64,000 nucleotides of DNA from contig NZ_FCOA02000001.1 in assembly GCF_001544875.2 (NCBI RefSeq), positions 646,638 through 710,637 of the forward strand, written 5' to 3'. The number at the start of each line of letters is the position of its first letter. Within the stretch, counting starts at the first letter, position 1. The DNA comes from Caballeronia hypogeia (lineage in GTDB: Bacteria > Pseudomonadota > Gammaproteobacteria > Burkholderiales > Burkholderiaceae). Positions 41,872 to 52,063 of the stretch are shown here, piece by piece. The notes under the pieces are model-generated. The model was not told the DNA's origin and did not search any database. It saw nothing but the letters and a program-made list of their open reading frames with translations. The position numbers and the translations under genes are program-made.

Positions 41872-44802
41872 ATGAAGCTCGAACACCCGGATCGCCTGAT
41901 GAACCGCACATCCCTGTCACTCGCCGCGCTCGAATGTCACGACGCATTCGCCGAGCGGCACATCGGCCCCGATGATGCGGACCAGCGCGCCATGCTCGAC
42001 GCGCTCGGTTTCGCGTCGCGCGCGGCATTCATCGACGCGGTGATTCCTGAATCGATCCGCCGCAAGGAAACGCTGCCGCTCGGCGCGTTCACGCAGCCGA
42101 AGAGCGAAGCGGAAGCGCTCGCTTCGTTGCGCAAGCTGGCGGACGAGAATCTGGTGTTCCGGACTTATATCGGCCAGGGTTACTACGGCACGCACACGCC
42201 GGCGGTAATCCTGCGCAACGTGCTCGAAAATCCGGCGTGGTACACGGCTTACACGCCGTATCAGCCGGAGATTTCGCAAGGGCGCCTCGAAGCGCTGCTG
42301 AACTTCCAGCAAATGGTGATGGACCTGACCGGCCTGGCGATGTCGAACGCCTCGCTGCTCGACGAAGCCACCGCCGCGGCCGAAGCGATGACGCTTGTGC
42401 AACGCGTCGGCAAGCCGAAGTCGAACATCTTCTACGTCGCCGATGACGTGCTGCCGCAGACCATCGAAGTCGTGAAGACGCGCGCGAAGCCGGCGGGCAT
42501 CGAAGTGAAGGTCGGTCCCGCAGCGGACGCCGCCAGCGCGAACGCGTTCGGCGTGCTGCTGCAATATCCCGGCGCGAACGGCGATGTGCGCGACTATCGC
42601 GCGCTGGCCGAAGCGATCCACGCGGCGGGCGGCCACGTGGTCGCGGCAGCGGACCTGCTCGCGCTGACGCTCATCACGCCGCCGGGTGAGTGGGGCGCGG
42701 ACGTCGCGATCGGCAACACGCAGCGCTTCGGCGTGCCGGTCGGCTTCGGCGGCCCGCACGCTGCGTACATGGCCGTGCGCGACGAGTTCAAGCGCCAGAT
42801 GCCGGGCCGTCTCGTCGGCGTGACCGTCGATGCGCAAGGCAATTCCGCGCTGCGTCTCGCGCTGCAGACGCGCGAACAGCACATCCGCCGCGAGAAGGCG
42901 ACGTCGAATGTCTGCACGGCGCAGGCGCTGCTCGCGATCATGGCGAGCATGTATGCGGTCTATCACGGCCCGCGCGGGCTCAAGACCATCGCGCTGCGCG
43001 TGAATCGCGTGGCTTCCGTTTTCGCGGCCGGCGTCGAGAAGCTCGGCTATGCCGTGGCGAACAAGACGTTCTTCGACACCGTCACCATCGATAGCGGCGC
43101 GAACACGACCGCGCTGCATCAGGCGGCGTATTCGGCGCATATCAACCTGCGCCGCGTGAGCGCCACGCAAGTCGGCGTCTCGCTCGATGAAACCACCACG
43201 CGCGACGATCTGCTCAAGCTCTTCGCGCTGTTCGCGGAAGTCGCGGGCAAAACCGAAACCTTCGACATCGACGCGCTCGATCAGGCCGCGCAGGATTCGC
43301 TGCCGGCCGAATTGCATCGCACGAGCGAATTCCTCACGCATCCGGTTTTCAATCGACATCACTCGGAAACCGAAATGCTGCGCTACCTGCGCAGTCTCGC
43401 GGACAAGGACCTCGCGCTCGACCGCACGATGATCCCGCTCGGTTCCTGCACGATGAAGCTCAACGCGACTTCCGAAATGCTGCCGGTCACGTGGCCCGAG
43501 TTCGCGCAGATTCATCCGTTCGCGCCCAATGAGCAGACGGTCGGCTATCGCACGATGATCGACCAGCTCGAACAGATGCTCGTCGCGTGCACGGGTTACG
43601 CGGCGGTTTCGCTGCAGCCGAACGCCGGCTCGCAGGGCGAATACGCGGGCCTGCTCATCATTCACGCGTATCACGAGTCGCGCGGCGAAGGGCATCGCAA
43701 TGTGTGCCTGATTCCGGCGTCCGCGCACGGCACGAATCCGGCGTCGGCGCAGATGGCGGGCATGCAGGTCGTCGTCGTCGCGTGCGATTCGAACGGCAAC
43801 GTCGATATCGAAGACCTGAAGGCGAAGGCCGAAAAGCATTCGGCGAATCTCGCGGCGATCATGATCACGTATCCGTCCACTCACGGCGTGTTCGAGCGCA
43901 ATGTCCGCGAAATCTGCGAGATCGTGCACGCGCACGGCGGTCAGGTCTATGTCGACGGCGCCAACATGAACGCGATGGTCGGACTCTGCGCGCCGGGCCA
44001 GTTCGGGGGCGACGTTTCGCACCTGAACCTGCACAAGACGTTCTGCATTCCGCACGGCGGCGGCGGACCGGGCGTCGGTCCGGTCGCGGTCGGCGCGCAT
44101 CTGGCGAAGTTCCTGCCGAATCAGGCGTCCACCGGCTACAAGCGCGATGACGCGGGTATCGGCGCGGTGTCGTCGGCGCCGTATGGCTCGGCCGCGATCC
44201 TGCCGATTTCCTGGATGTATATCGCGATGATGGGCGCGAGCGGCCTCACCGCCGCCACCGAAAACGCGATTCTTGCAGCGAACTATGTCGCGAAGCGTCT
44301 CGCGCCGCACTATCCTGTTCTGTACAGCGGCGCGGGCGGGCTGGTCGCGCACGAATGCATTCTCGACGTGCGGCCGATCAAGGAATCGAGCGGCATTTCG
44401 GTGGAAGACGTGGCCAAGCGCCTGATCGACTACGGTTTCCACGCACCGACTATGAGCTTCCCGGTTCCCGGCACGCTGATGGTCGAGCCGACGGAATCGG
44501 AGTCGAAGGAAGAACTCGACCGCTTCATCGACGCGATGATCGCGATCCGCGAGGAAATCCGCGCGGTGGAAGAGGACCGCGCCGACCGCGAGGACAATGT
44601 GTTGAGGAACGCGCCGCATACCGCGGCGGTGGTCGCTTCGGATGCGTGGGAGCACAAGTACACGCGTGAATCGGCGGCTTATCCGCTGAAATCGCTGGTG
44701 ACGCGCAAGTACTGGTCGCCGGTCGGCCGCGCAGACAACGCGTATGGCGATCGCAACCTGATGTGCTCGTGCGTGCCGATTTCGGAATACACGGACGAGT
44801 AA
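41872..44802 (+). CDS. gcvP: Glycine dehydrogenase (decarboxylating), P protein
   Basis: A 976-residue PLP enzyme, fused alpha/beta type, that decarboxylates glycine and loads the methylamine onto GcvH lipoate. The N-terminus [21 protein letters not shown] is characteristic. The PLP lysine is Lys722 in [16 protein letters not shown], preceded by the conserved [11 protein letters not shown]. The Gly-rich loop [10 protein letters not shown] follows. Length matches other single-chain P proteins. It is last in gcvTHP; a weak terminator hairpin follows. A 33-bp ATG-proximal alternative start (MNRTSLSL) exists, but the first ATG has the better ribosome binding site. Confidence 0.97.
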   Translation: MKLEHPDRLMNRTSLSLAALECHDAFAERHIGPDDADQRAMLDALGFASRAAFIDAVIPESIRRKETLPLGAFTQPKSEAEALASLRKLADENLVFRTYIGQGYYGTHTPAVILRNVLENPAWYTAYTPYQPEISQGRLEALLNFQQMVMDLTGLAMSNASLLDEATAAAEAMTLVQRVGKPKSNIFYVADDVLPQTIEVVKTRAKPAGIEVKVGPAADAASANAFGVLLQYPGANGDVRDYRALAEAIHAAGGHVVAAADLLALTLITPPGEWGADVAIGNTQRFGVPVGFGGPHAAYMAVRDEFKRQMPGRLVGVTVDAQGNSALRLALQTREQHIRREKATSNVCTAQALLAIMASMYAVYHGPRGLKTIALRVNRVASVFAAGVEKLGYAVANKTFFDTVTIDSGANTTALHQAAYSAHINLRRVSATQVGVSLDETTTRDDLLKLFALFAEVAGKTETFDIDALDQAAQDSLPAELHRTSEFLTHPVFNRHHSETEMLRYLRSLADKDLALDRTMIPLGSCTMKLNATSEMLPVTWPEFAQIHPFAPNEQTVGYRTMIDQLEQMLVACTGYAAVSLQPNAGSQGEYAGLLIIHAYHESRGEGHRNVCLIPASAHGTNPASAQMAGMQVVVVACDSNGNVDIEDLKAKAEKHSANLAAIMITYPSTHGVFERNVREICEIVHAHGGQVYVDGANMNAMVGLCAPGQFGGDVSHLNLHKTFCIPHGGGGPGVGPVAVGAHLAKFLPNQASTGYKRDDAGIGAVSSAPYGSAAILPISWMYIAMMGASGLTAATENAILAANYVAKRLAPHYPVLYSGAGGLVAHECILDVRPIKESSGISVEDVAKRLIDYGFHAPTMSFPVPGTLMVEPTESESKEELDRFIDAMIAIREEIRAVEEDRADREDNVLRNAPHTAAVVASDAWEHKYTRESAAYPLKSLVTRKYWSPVGRADNAYGDRNLMCSCVPISEYTDE

Positions 44803-44831
44803 AACGGCAGGCGCAAGAACCTGAGAGACGG

Positions 44832-44866
44832 CCGCCCGAAAGCGTAAAGCATTGTCGGGCGGTTTT
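44832..44866 (+). terminator. Weak terminator after gcvP
   Basis: The stem CCGCCCGA / TCGGGCGG with a 15-base loop is followed by TTTT, 29 bp after the gcvP stop. The large loop and short T run suggest partial termination, so some read-through to the next gene is possible. Confidence 0.55.
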
Positions 44867-44929
44867 GCGGCACGTTCCAGAACAGCTAACATCTCACCCC
44901 GGACCAAAAAGCCAAAACAGGGAGTTCAT

Positions 44930-46033
44930 ATGGCGTTCAAGGTGCGAGAGGTGAAAGGGACGAGCCGCGCGTGCGCGGCGCGAGCGATGCTCGGGGCGAT
45001 GCTGCTCGCCGCATCGTCCGCGCAGGCCGCGATGAATTTCTGCGCCGCGCCCGCAATGCAGACGAGCGAGCGCACGAACGCCGATCCCGGAGTGCGGGCG
45101 CTGGTGAAGATGGTGCAATCACACGTCAACGACCAGCCGAAGCCGCGCGCGAAGCTGCACACGGAAGGCACGCTGCCGCACGAAGGCATCTACGACGAGA
45201 GCGTCGCAGCGGAAAAGGATCTTGGCCTGATGCGCGATGCCGCGCTGGCGTGGCGCGCGACCGGCGACGAGCGCTATCTGCGGCTGGTCGACCGCTTTCT
45301 GTTCGCGTGGACGACGACTTATCAGCCGAGCTTCAATCCGATCGACGAGACGAACTTCGAATCGCTGATCCTCGCGTACGACCTCACCGCGAGCGCGCTG
45401 CCGGTGAAGACGCGCAACACGGCGAATGCGTTCATCACGAAGATGGTGAGCGGCTATATCGCCGATATGGACAAGCAGCCGCGCCCGCTCACGGGCAACT
45501 ATCGGAACAACTGGCAGAGTCATCGAGTGAAGCTGGTGGCGATGGGCGCGTTCACCATCGACGATCGCAAGATGATCAATGCGGCGCAGCGGCTGTTCGT
45601 CGAGCATATCGGCGACAACATCGCGCCGGATGGCTCGACGGTGGATTTCGCCGAACGCGATGCGCTGCGCTATGTCACGTACGACCTTCAGCCGCTCGTG
45701 ACGGCCGCGCTCGCGGCGCGCCGGCATAACCGCAACTGGCTGCCGGAGCGCGCGCAATCGGGCGCGACGCTCGCGGAAGCGCTCAACTGGCTCACACCGT
45801 ATGCGCTCGGCACCAAAACGCACGACGAATTCGTGAAGTCTTCAGTGCCTTTCGACGCCAAGCGTCGCGAGGCGGGACTGCCGGGTTACTCGGGTCAATG
45901 GGACCCGAAGAACGCGGCGGAACTCTTTCATCTGGCGGCGCGTCTCGACGGCCGCTACGCGCCGGTGGCGCTGCGGCTCGCGCCGACGCCGCCCGCGTGG
46001 CTCGCGGTGTGTCTGCCGCTGCCGGCGCGTTAA
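44930..46033 (+). CDS. Secreted alginate-lyase-family-like protein
   Basis: A 367-residue protein with an N-terminal signal peptide (ARAMLGAMLLAASSAQA). The rest is mainly helical and resembles the (alpha/alpha) toroid of alginate lyases: DAALAWRATGDERYLRLVDRFL, NFESLILAYDLTASAL, then GNYRNNWQSHRVKLVAMGAF, where Asn, Asn and His sit as in the catalytic NNH region of AlgL, and ALRYVTYDLQPLVTAALAA. The family is a best guess from fold pattern; the substrate is unknown and there are no alginate or other exopolysaccharide genes nearby. The ATG has GGGAG upstream. It lies between gcvP and sdaA. Confidence 0.65.
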   Translation: MAFKVREVKGTSRACAARAMLGAMLLAASSAQAAMNFCAAPAMQTSERTNADPGVRALVKMVQSHVNDQPKPRAKLHTEGTLPHEGIYDESVAAEKDLGLMRDAALAWRATGDERYLRLVDRFLFAWTTTYQPSFNPIDETNFESLILAYDLTASALPVKTRNTANAFITKMVSGYIADMDKQPRPLTGNYRNNWQSHRVKLVAMGAFTIDDRKMINAAQRLFVEHIGDNIAPDGSTVDFAERDALRYVTYDLQPLVTAALAARRHNRNWLPERAQSGATLAEALNWLTPYALGTKTHDEFVKSSVPFDAKRREAGLPGYSGQWDPKNAAELFHLAARLDGRYAPVALRLAPTPPAWLAVCLPLPAR

Positions 46034-46054
46034 TCTTTCCAGCTAGGTGATGTC

Positions 46055-47443
46055 ATGGCAGTCAGCGTATTCGACCTCTTCAAGATCGGCATCGGCCCTT
46101 CGAGCTCGCACACCGTCGGGCCGATGCGCGCCGCGCTGATGTTCGCGCAAGGGCTCGAGCGCGACGGGCTGCTGGCATCGACGGCCTCGGTGAAATGCGA
46201 GCTTTACGGCTCGCTGGGCGCGACGGGCAAGGGCCACGGCACCGATCGCGGCGTGATGCTCGGCCTGATGGGCGACGCGCCCGACACCGTCGATGCATCG
46301 AGCATCGTGTCGCGTCTCGGGCAGGTGCGCACGGCGAAGACGCTCGCGCTGCTCGGCACGCACGAGATTCCGTTCACGCTCAAGGAGCACATCGCGTTCT
46401 ATCGGCAGGCGCTGCCAGAGCATCCGAACGGCATGAAGCTTTTCGCGTTCGATGCAAGCGGCGCGGAGTTGCGCGAAGCGACGTACCTGTCGGTAGGCGG
46501 CGGCTTCGTCGTCACGGCGGGCGCGGCGAACACGGCGGTGCTGACCGCGCACGAGCAGTTGCCGTATCCGTTCCAGACCGGCGACGAGCTGATGAAAATG
46601 TGCGCGGAGTCGGGCAAATCCATCGCGCAGTTGATGTGGGAAAACGAGCGCGTCTGGCGCAGCGAAGAAGAGATCCGCAGCGGGCTTTTGCGCATCTGGG
46701 ACGTGATGCAGGATTGTGTCGCGCGTGGATGCGGCATCAACAACCCCGAGGCAGAAGGGAATCTGCCCGGACCGTTTCAGGTGAAGCGGCGCGCGCCGCA
46801 GTTGTACAAGGCGCTGGCGGAAAAGCCGGAACAGGCGCTGCGCGATCCTTTGTCGATGATCGACTGGATCAACCTTTATGCGATCGCGGTGAACGAAGAG
46901 AACGCGATCGGCGGACGAGTCGTGACGGCGCCGACGAACGGCGCGGCGGGCATCATTCCGGCGGTTCTGCACTATTACGATCGGTTCGTTCCCGGCTCGA
47001 ATACACAAGGCGTGATCGACTTTCTGCTGACGGCGGCGGCCATCGGCATTCTGTACAAAATGAACGCGTCCATTTCCGGCGCGGAAGTGGGCTGTCAGGG
47101 CGAGGTGGGCGTCGCCTGTTCGATGGCGGCCGGCGCGCTCGCCGCGGTGCTCGGCGGAACGCCGGCGCAGGTGGAGAATGCCGCGGAGATCGGCATGGAG
47201 CACAACCTCGGGCTGACCTGCGATCCGGTCGGCGGAATGGTGCAGATTCCGTGCATCGAACGCAACGCGATGGGCTCGGTGAAAGCCGTGAACGCGGCGC
47301 GCATGGCCATGCGCGGAGATGGCTCCCACTACGTTTCGCTCGATTCGGTCATCAAGACCATGCGCGAAACGGGCGCGGATATGAAGACCAAGTACAAGGA
47401 AACTTCGCGCGGCGGATTGGCGGTGAATATTGTGGAGTGTTGA
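46055..47443 (+). CDS. sdaA: L-serine ammonia-lyase (iron-sulfur type)
   Basis: A 462-residue single-chain L-serine dehydratase that converts serine to pyruvate and ammonia. The N-terminal domain has [20 protein letters not shown]. The catalytic domain has [12 protein letters not shown] (cluster cysteine region), [15 protein letters not shown] and [19 protein letters not shown] with two further cysteines. Three such cysteines hold the 4Fe-4S cluster. The ATG follows AGGTGA. Next to gcvTHP, it completes a glycine-to-serine-to-pyruvate route with serine hydroxymethyltransferase encoded elsewhere. It begins 21 bp after the alginate-lyase-like gene, so the two may be co-transcribed. Confidence 0.95.
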   Translation: MAVSVFDLFKIGIGPSSSHTVGPMRAALMFAQGLERDGLLASTASVKCELYGSLGATGKGHGTDRGVMLGLMGDAPDTVDASSIVSRLGQVRTAKTLALLGTHEIPFTLKEHIAFYRQALPEHPNGMKLFAFDASGAELREATYLSVGGGFVVTAGAANTAVLTAHEQLPYPFQTGDELMKMCAESGKSIAQLMWENERVWRSEEEIRSGLLRIWDVMQDCVARGCGINNPEAEGNLPGPFQVKRRAPQLYKALAEKPEQALRDPLSMIDWINLYAIAVNEENAIGGRVVTAPTNGAAGIIPAVLHYYDRFVPGSNTQGVIDFLLTAAAIGILYKMNASISGAEVGCQGEVGVACSMAAGALAAVLGGTPAQVENAAEIGMEHNLGLTCDPVGGMVQIPCIERNAMGSVKAVNAARMAMRGDGSHYVSLDSVIKTMRETGADMKTKYKETSRGGLAVNIVEC

Positions 47444-47549
47444 AGGGACATAAGCGGGGCGGCGTTCGACGCAAGTCGGCCGTTCGGCCGATTACCCACG
47501 CCGCATTCATTGCTTAGGATGACGACATGAGTCATCGACGGAACAAGCA

Positions 47550-48539
47550 ATGTTTGAAGTTACCGAAGTAAAGGAGTGGCGCTGCCTTTCCACCATCAGC
47601 GTGCGATACGAAGGCAAAGATGCCGCATCGCATGAGATAGATCTGAATCAGCTCGGGCAGTCGATTCAGGGCTTAGCACGCGTCTTCGCGTTGTGCTCCA
47701 ATGCCTTGCTGACGGGAGAGATCAGTACTCGTCTCGAAGCGCTTGATGTCCGCGTAGTCTGTTCTCCCGTCGCGGAACATCGCTGCTTCGAGGTCTTGGC
47801 GATGGTGAAAAGTATGGCGATCAGCAAGGAACTTTGGTCCGGTGCGTTTGGCGCCGTGCTTGCTGTCGTGGTTCAGTATGTATTGTCTCGACGCGAGCAA
47901 GATCAAATGAAATACGTCAACGAAATATTGTCTCGCCGCGAGCAAGCTCAAGTGAGATACGACGAACTATCGTCCCGCCGCGAACAAGATCAAGCGAAAT
48001 ACGTCAACGAAAGCTTGAAGCATTTCCATGATGCGTTGCAGGTTGCGCTGCGAAACAATCAGGCGAGTACCGAGAGTGTCGTAAGCGTGGCTGACAAGCT
48101 CGTGTCTCTCATCGACAAGCTCACCGATGTTCTTCGTCCTGCCGCGCGTCAGGCGCTCAGTCCCATCGACCGCTCTTGCAGCCGTATCGATCTCTACAGC
48201 GAAGGAGACCGGTTCATGACGTTGAGTTCGGACCACAAACGCGCGTTCGAGAAAGCAGACACTGCGATATCCGAGATCGCGCCATATGTCGGCGTCATCT
48301 CCGAGTTCGACATGGCAACGGGCGCGTGCAAAGTCACGCTACACGGTGACACCGCACGCATCGCTGCACTCGTGATCGATCCGGTGTTCAATCAGCCGAA
48401 CAACCGCTACGTACGAGCGATGGCGTCGGCCAACCCGATCCGCTTTCTCGCGAAGGCGGGCCTGGACTCGGAGAGCAATCTCATCAAGCTTTATATTTCC
48501 GACTCGTCGGAGCTTGAAACGGAACTCGCCGTGGAGTAA
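47550..48539 (+). CDS. Unknown protein with membrane helix and triple coiled-coil repeat
   Basis: A 329-residue protein that I do not recognise. The first 90 residues look globular (ISVRYEGKDAASHEIDLNQLG). A hydrophobic helix, GAFGAVLAVVVQYVL, is at about 97-111. Three near-identical 14-15-residue units beginning SRREQ (about 112-155) follow and probably form a coiled coil, then a long helix and a mixed C-terminal domain. Base and codon use are less GC-rich than in neighbours, which suggests transfer. Its stop at 48539 directly abuts the flhA stop at 48540. The ribosome binding site is poor. It resembles hypothetical proteins of mobile regions, but no function can be given. Confidence 0.75.
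   Translation: MFEVTEVKEWRCLSTISVRYEGKDAASHEIDLNQLGQSIQGLARVFALCSNALLTGEISTRLEALDVRVVCSPVAEHRCFEVLAMVKSMAISKELWSGAFGAVLAVVVQYVLSRREQDQMKYVNEILSRREQAQVRYDELSSRREQDQAKYVNESLKHFHDALQVALRNNQASTESVVSVADKLVSLIDKLTDVLRPAARQALSPIDRSCSRIDLYSEGDRFMTLSSDHKRAFEKADTAISEIAPYVGVISEFDMATGACKVTLHGDTARIAALVIDPVFNQPNNRYVRAMASANPIRFLAKAGLDSESNLIKLYISDSSELETELAVE
47883..48014 (+). repeat. Three in-frame 42-45-bp repeats in the unknown gene
   Basis: Units begin at 47883 (45 bp), 47928 (42 bp) and 47970 (45 bp) and encode LSRREQDQMKYVNEI, LSRREQAQVRYDEL and SSRREQDQAKYVNES. The first and third are nearly identical at DNA level; the middle one has lost a codon. Recent duplication or copy-number variation between strains is likely. 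Confidence 0.9.
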
Positions 48540-50645
48540 TCACGCCCCGATCAAATTAACCACTTTCACATTCCGCGTATCCGGCACTTCCGCATACGAC
48601 AGCACCTTCAACTGCGGCAGGCTCCTCCGCAGGAACCGCGCCAGCATCGCGCGCAATGAATGCTGCACCAGCAGCACCGGCGGAAGCCCGAGATTCTGCT
48701 GACGCATGATCGCGTTCTGCGTCGAGTTCATCAGCGTCTGAGCGAGCCCGGGCTCCAGCCCCGGATTCGCGCCTGTCGAAAGCGCCTGCGACAACACACG
48801 CTCCAACGTCGGATCGAGGCCCATCACCTGCAAGTCGTCCGCGCCCGGATACCACTGCTGCGTGATCGCGCGCCCCAGCGAGAGACGCACCGCCGCCGTG
48901 AGATCGTAGGCGTCGGACATCTTCGGCGCGTGTTCCTGCAGCGCGTCGAGAATCGTGCGCATGTCGCGGATCGGCACGCTTTCGTCGAGCAGGTTTTGCA
49001 GCACCTTTTGCAGCGTCGTGAGCGATAGAACTTTCGGCACCAGATCGTCCGTGAGCGAAGGCGTGTCCTTGCCGATGCGCTCCAGCAATGCCTGCACTTC
49101 CTGACGCCCGAGCAGCTCGGCGGCATGCGTGACGACCAGATGGTTCAAATGCGTCGCGACGACCGTGCTCGCATCGACCACCGTGTAGCCGTACACCTGA
49201 GCCTGTTCGCGCAGATTCGTGTCGATCCACACCGCCGGCAGGCCGAACGCAGGGTCCTGCGTCTGCGCGCCGGGCAGCGCGGCCGAAACCTGGCCCGGAT
49301 TGATCGCGAGCCACTGACCCGGGAACGCTTCGCCGACACCCACTTCCACGCCCTTCAGCGCGATGCGATAACCGTTCGGCCGCAGTTCCAGGTTGTCGCG
49401 GATATGAATGACCGGCGGCAAAAAGCCGATTTCCTGCGCGAACTTCTTGCGAATGCCCTTGATGCGCTTGAGCAGCTCGCCATCGGCGTTCTTGTCGACG
49501 AGCGGAATCAGGCGATAACCCACTTCCAGCCCGAGCGGATCGATCAGCGCGACATCTTCCCAGCTCGCTTCGGCATTCTCGGCCGAAGCAGCCGCTGCGC
49601 TTGCCGCGAGCGGCGTGACATCGGTGACGGCGCTCTTCTTCTTTGCCTCGGCGCGCTTGTTCATCGACCGCGCGGCGTACACGAGGCCGCCGCCGAGCAG
49701 CAGAAACGCGAAGTGCGGCATGCCCGGAATCAGTCCCATCACGCCGATGATCACGCCCGTGATCATCAGCACACGCGGGTTCTGGAACAACTGGCCGGTC
49801 AGCTGCGTGCCGATGTCTTCCTCGGTCGCCACGCGCGAGACGATCACGCCCGCCGCCGTCGAAATGATGAGCGACGGAATCTGCGCGACCAGACCATCGC
49901 CGATGGTCAGCAGCGTGTAGTTGGTCGCCGCGTGCGAGAAGTCCATGTCGTGCTGGAGCATGCCGACGATCAGCCCGCCCACCACGTTGATGACCATGAT
50001 GAGCAAGCCCGCGATCGCGTCGCCGCGCACGAACTTCGACGCACCGTCCATCGAACCGTAGAACTCGGCTTCCTGCGCCACGCTCTGGCGGCGCTTCTTC
50101 GCGGTTTCCTCGTTGATCAGGCCGGCGTTCAGGTCGGCGTCGATGGCCATCTGCTTGCCGGGCATCGCATCGAGCGTGAAGCGCGCGCCCACTTCGGCGA
50201 TACGTCCCGCGCCCTTCGTGATCACCATGAAGTTGATGATCATCAGAATGACGAACACGACGATACCGACCGCGAAATTCCCGCCGACGAGAAAGTGCCC
50301 GAACGACTCGATCACCTGACCCGCCGCATCCGGACCGGTATGACCTTCGAGCAGCACGATGCGCGTCGACGCGACGTTCAGCGAAAGACGCAGCAGCGTG
50401 GAGAACAGCAGCACGCTCGGGAACGCCGCGAAGTCGAGCGGCTTTTGCGTGTACATGCTGACGAGCAGCACCATCACCGACAGCGCGATGTTGAAGGTGA
50501 ACAGCAAGTCCAGCAGAAACGACGGCAAGGGCAAAATCATCATGCCCAGGATCATGCAGATCAGGATCGGGCCGGCTAAGGCTCGAAGGTTCTGCGTACC
50601 CAGCGCGTCGGGGCGTTTGGCGAAAAATCCAGCGCGCGCGTTCAT
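48540..50645 (-). CDS. flhA: Flagellar export gate protein FlhA
   Basis: A 701-residue inner-membrane component of the flagellar type III export apparatus. Eight N-terminal transmembrane helices include LAGPILICMILGMMILPLPSFLLDLLF. The conserved FHIPEP loop region follows, with GAGRIAEVGARFTLDAMPGKQMAIDADLNAG. The cytoplasmic domain has VHIRDNLELRPNGYRI and ends NVKVVNLIGA. The start overlaps the flhB stop by 4 bp (ATGA), so translation is coupled. No flhF follows, unlike the usual flhB-flhA-flhF order; instead its stop touches the stop of a convergent unknown gene, and no terminator is visible. Confidence 0.97.
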   Translation of the reverse strand: MNARAGFFAKRPDALGTQNLRALAGPILICMILGMMILPLPSFLLDLLFTFNIALSVMVLLVSMYTQKPLDFAAFPSVLLFSTLLRLSLNVASTRIVLLEGHTGPDAAGQVIESFGHFLVGGNFAVGIVVFVILMIINFMVITKGAGRIAEVGARFTLDAMPGKQMAIDADLNAGLINEETAKKRRQSVAQEAEFYGSMDGASKFVRGDAIAGLLIMVINVVGGLIVGMLQHDMDFSHAATNYTLLTIGDGLVAQIPSLIISTAAGVIVSRVATEEDIGTQLTGQLFQNPRVLMITGVIIGVMGLIPGMPHFAFLLLGGGLVYAARSMNKRAEAKKKSAVTDVTPLAASAAAASAENAEASWEDVALIDPLGLEVGYRLIPLVDKNADGELLKRIKGIRKKFAQEIGFLPPVIHIRDNLELRPNGYRIALKGVEVGVGEAFPGQWLAINPGQVSAALPGAQTQDPAFGLPAVWIDTNLREQAQVYGYTVVDASTVVATHLNHLVVTHAAELLGRQEVQALLERIGKDTPSLTDDLVPKVLSLTTLQKVLQNLLDESVPIRDMRTILDALQEHAPKMSDAYDLTAAVRLSLGRAITQQWYPGADDLQVMGLDPTLERVLSQALSTGANPGLEPGLAQTLMNSTQNAIMRQQNLGLPPVLLVQHSLRAMLARFLRRSLPQLKVLSYAEVPDTRNVKVVNLIGA

Positions 50646-51850
50646 GCTGCGGCTCCATTGTCAGTGTTGTCGCCGGACAGGACTTCGGAGGCTTCCTGAT
50701 CGGCGTCGGCGTCGGATACGCCGCCCTTGTCGAGTTCCTTCGGCACATCGAGATCGGACGGTTCGTCCGGCTTGATGCCGCCATCTTCCTTGTAGCGCTT
50801 GAGCTGATAGACCCACGCCAGCACTTGCGCCACCGCGCCGTACAACGCGCCCGGAATCTCGCGGTTGATCTCGACGTTGTGATACAGCGCGCGCGCCAGC
50901 GGCGGCGCTTCGAGAAGCGGCACGTTGTTCTCGCGGCCCAGCTCGCGGATGCGCGCCGCCACCAGATTCACGCCCTTCGCGACGACCTTCGGCGCGCGCA
51001 TCTCGCCGTCCGCGTACTTCAGCGCGACGGCGAAGTGCGTCGGGTTGGTGACGATCACATCGGCGGTCGGGATCGCCTGCATCATCCGGCGACGCGCGGC
51101 CGCCCGCTGCTGCTGGCGGATCTTGCCCTTGATGTGCGGATCGCCTTCGCTTTCCTTGTGCTCGCGCTTCACTTCTTCCTTGCTCATGCGAAGCTTCTTC
51201 GCGTGCGAATACAGCTGATACGGCACGTCCACTGCCGCGACGAGAAACAGCCCGGCGATCGCCATACCGCAGCAGACGAAGATCAGGTGCATCGCGTCGG
51301 CGAGCGCGAGGTTGATCGGCTTGCTTAGGAGGCCGAGCACTTCGGCCTTGCGGCTCCAGATCGCCGAGCCCGCCATGCCGCCGACGACGATCGTTTTCAG
51401 GAGCGACATGCCGAGCTGCACCGGGCCCTGCACCGAGAAAATCTTGCCCAGGCCGCTGATCGGATTCAGCCGGCCGAAGTTCGGCGCGAGCGGCTTGGTG
51501 GTGATGAGCCAGCCGCCGAGCGCCATCGGCGCGGCCAGCGCGGCGAAGGCCGTCAGCAGCAGCACCGGCAGCACGGCGAACAAACCTTCCTTGCTGGCGT
51601 TCGCCGCGCCGATCATCATCTGGTGCGTGTCGAGCACCATCGCGTGATCGAAGGTGAACGCGCCGCGCAGGATCGACTGCAAATGCTGGCTGATCGGACC
51701 CGACAGGCCCCAAACACCGAAAAATCCCGCCGCCAGCAGCGCGAACGACGCGAGCTCCCGCGAACGCGCAACCTGGCCTTCCTCCCGCGCCTTTTCCAGG
51801 CGCTTGGGAGTGGCTGATTCGGTTTTTTCGAGATCGCTTTCTTCTGCCAC
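50642..51850 (-). CDS. flhB: Flagellar export switch protein FlhB
   Basis: A 402-residue export apparatus protein with four transmembrane helices and a cytoplasmic domain that self-cleaves at NPTH (about residues 267-270, in VIVTNPTHFAVAL). Cleavage switches export from rod/hook to filament substrates. The N-terminus ESDLEKTESATPKRLEKAREEGQVARSREL is canonical. The C-terminal tail of about 45 residues is longer and more acidic than in E. coli (many Asp/Glu, ending DNTDNGAAA). The start is GTG with GGAG upstream. It lies in flgA-flgM-flgN-flhB-flhA, 213 bp after flgN. Confidence 0.97.
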   Translation of the reverse strand: MAEESDLEKTESATPKRLEKAREEGQVARSRELASFALLAAGFFGVWGLSGPISQHLQSILRGAFTFDHAMVLDTHQMMIGAANASKEGLFAVLPVLLLTAFAALAAPMALGGWLITTKPLAPNFGRLNPISGLGKIFSVQGPVQLGMSLLKTIVVGGMAGSAIWSRKAEVLGLLSKPINLALADAMHLIFVCCGMAIAGLFLVAAVDVPYQLYSHAKKLRMSKEEVKREHKESEGDPHIKGKIRQQQRAAARRRMMQAIPTADVIVTNPTHFAVALKYADGEMRAPKVVAKGVNLVAARIRELGRENNVPLLEAPPLARALYHNVEINREIPGALYGAVAQVLAWVYQLKRYKEDGGIKPDEPSDLDVPKELDKGGVSDADADQEASEVLSGDNTDNGAAA

Positions 51851-52063
51851 CGGGCCTTACTCCGTTCCTTCAATCGTTTCCACATGCAAGCGGCACGGAG
51901 CCGCTTTTTGATGAAACCGATTATTGCGGAAGGCGTCGAGCGACCATCGGCGGATAAGGCCGGGGAAAAGGGGGTTATTCGGTAGATGAAAGCGCGGGAA
52001 ACGAAAGCGGCGCATACCCCGCATGAGGCACGCGCCGTTTTATGGTTGTAGCGTCGAAAGCGA

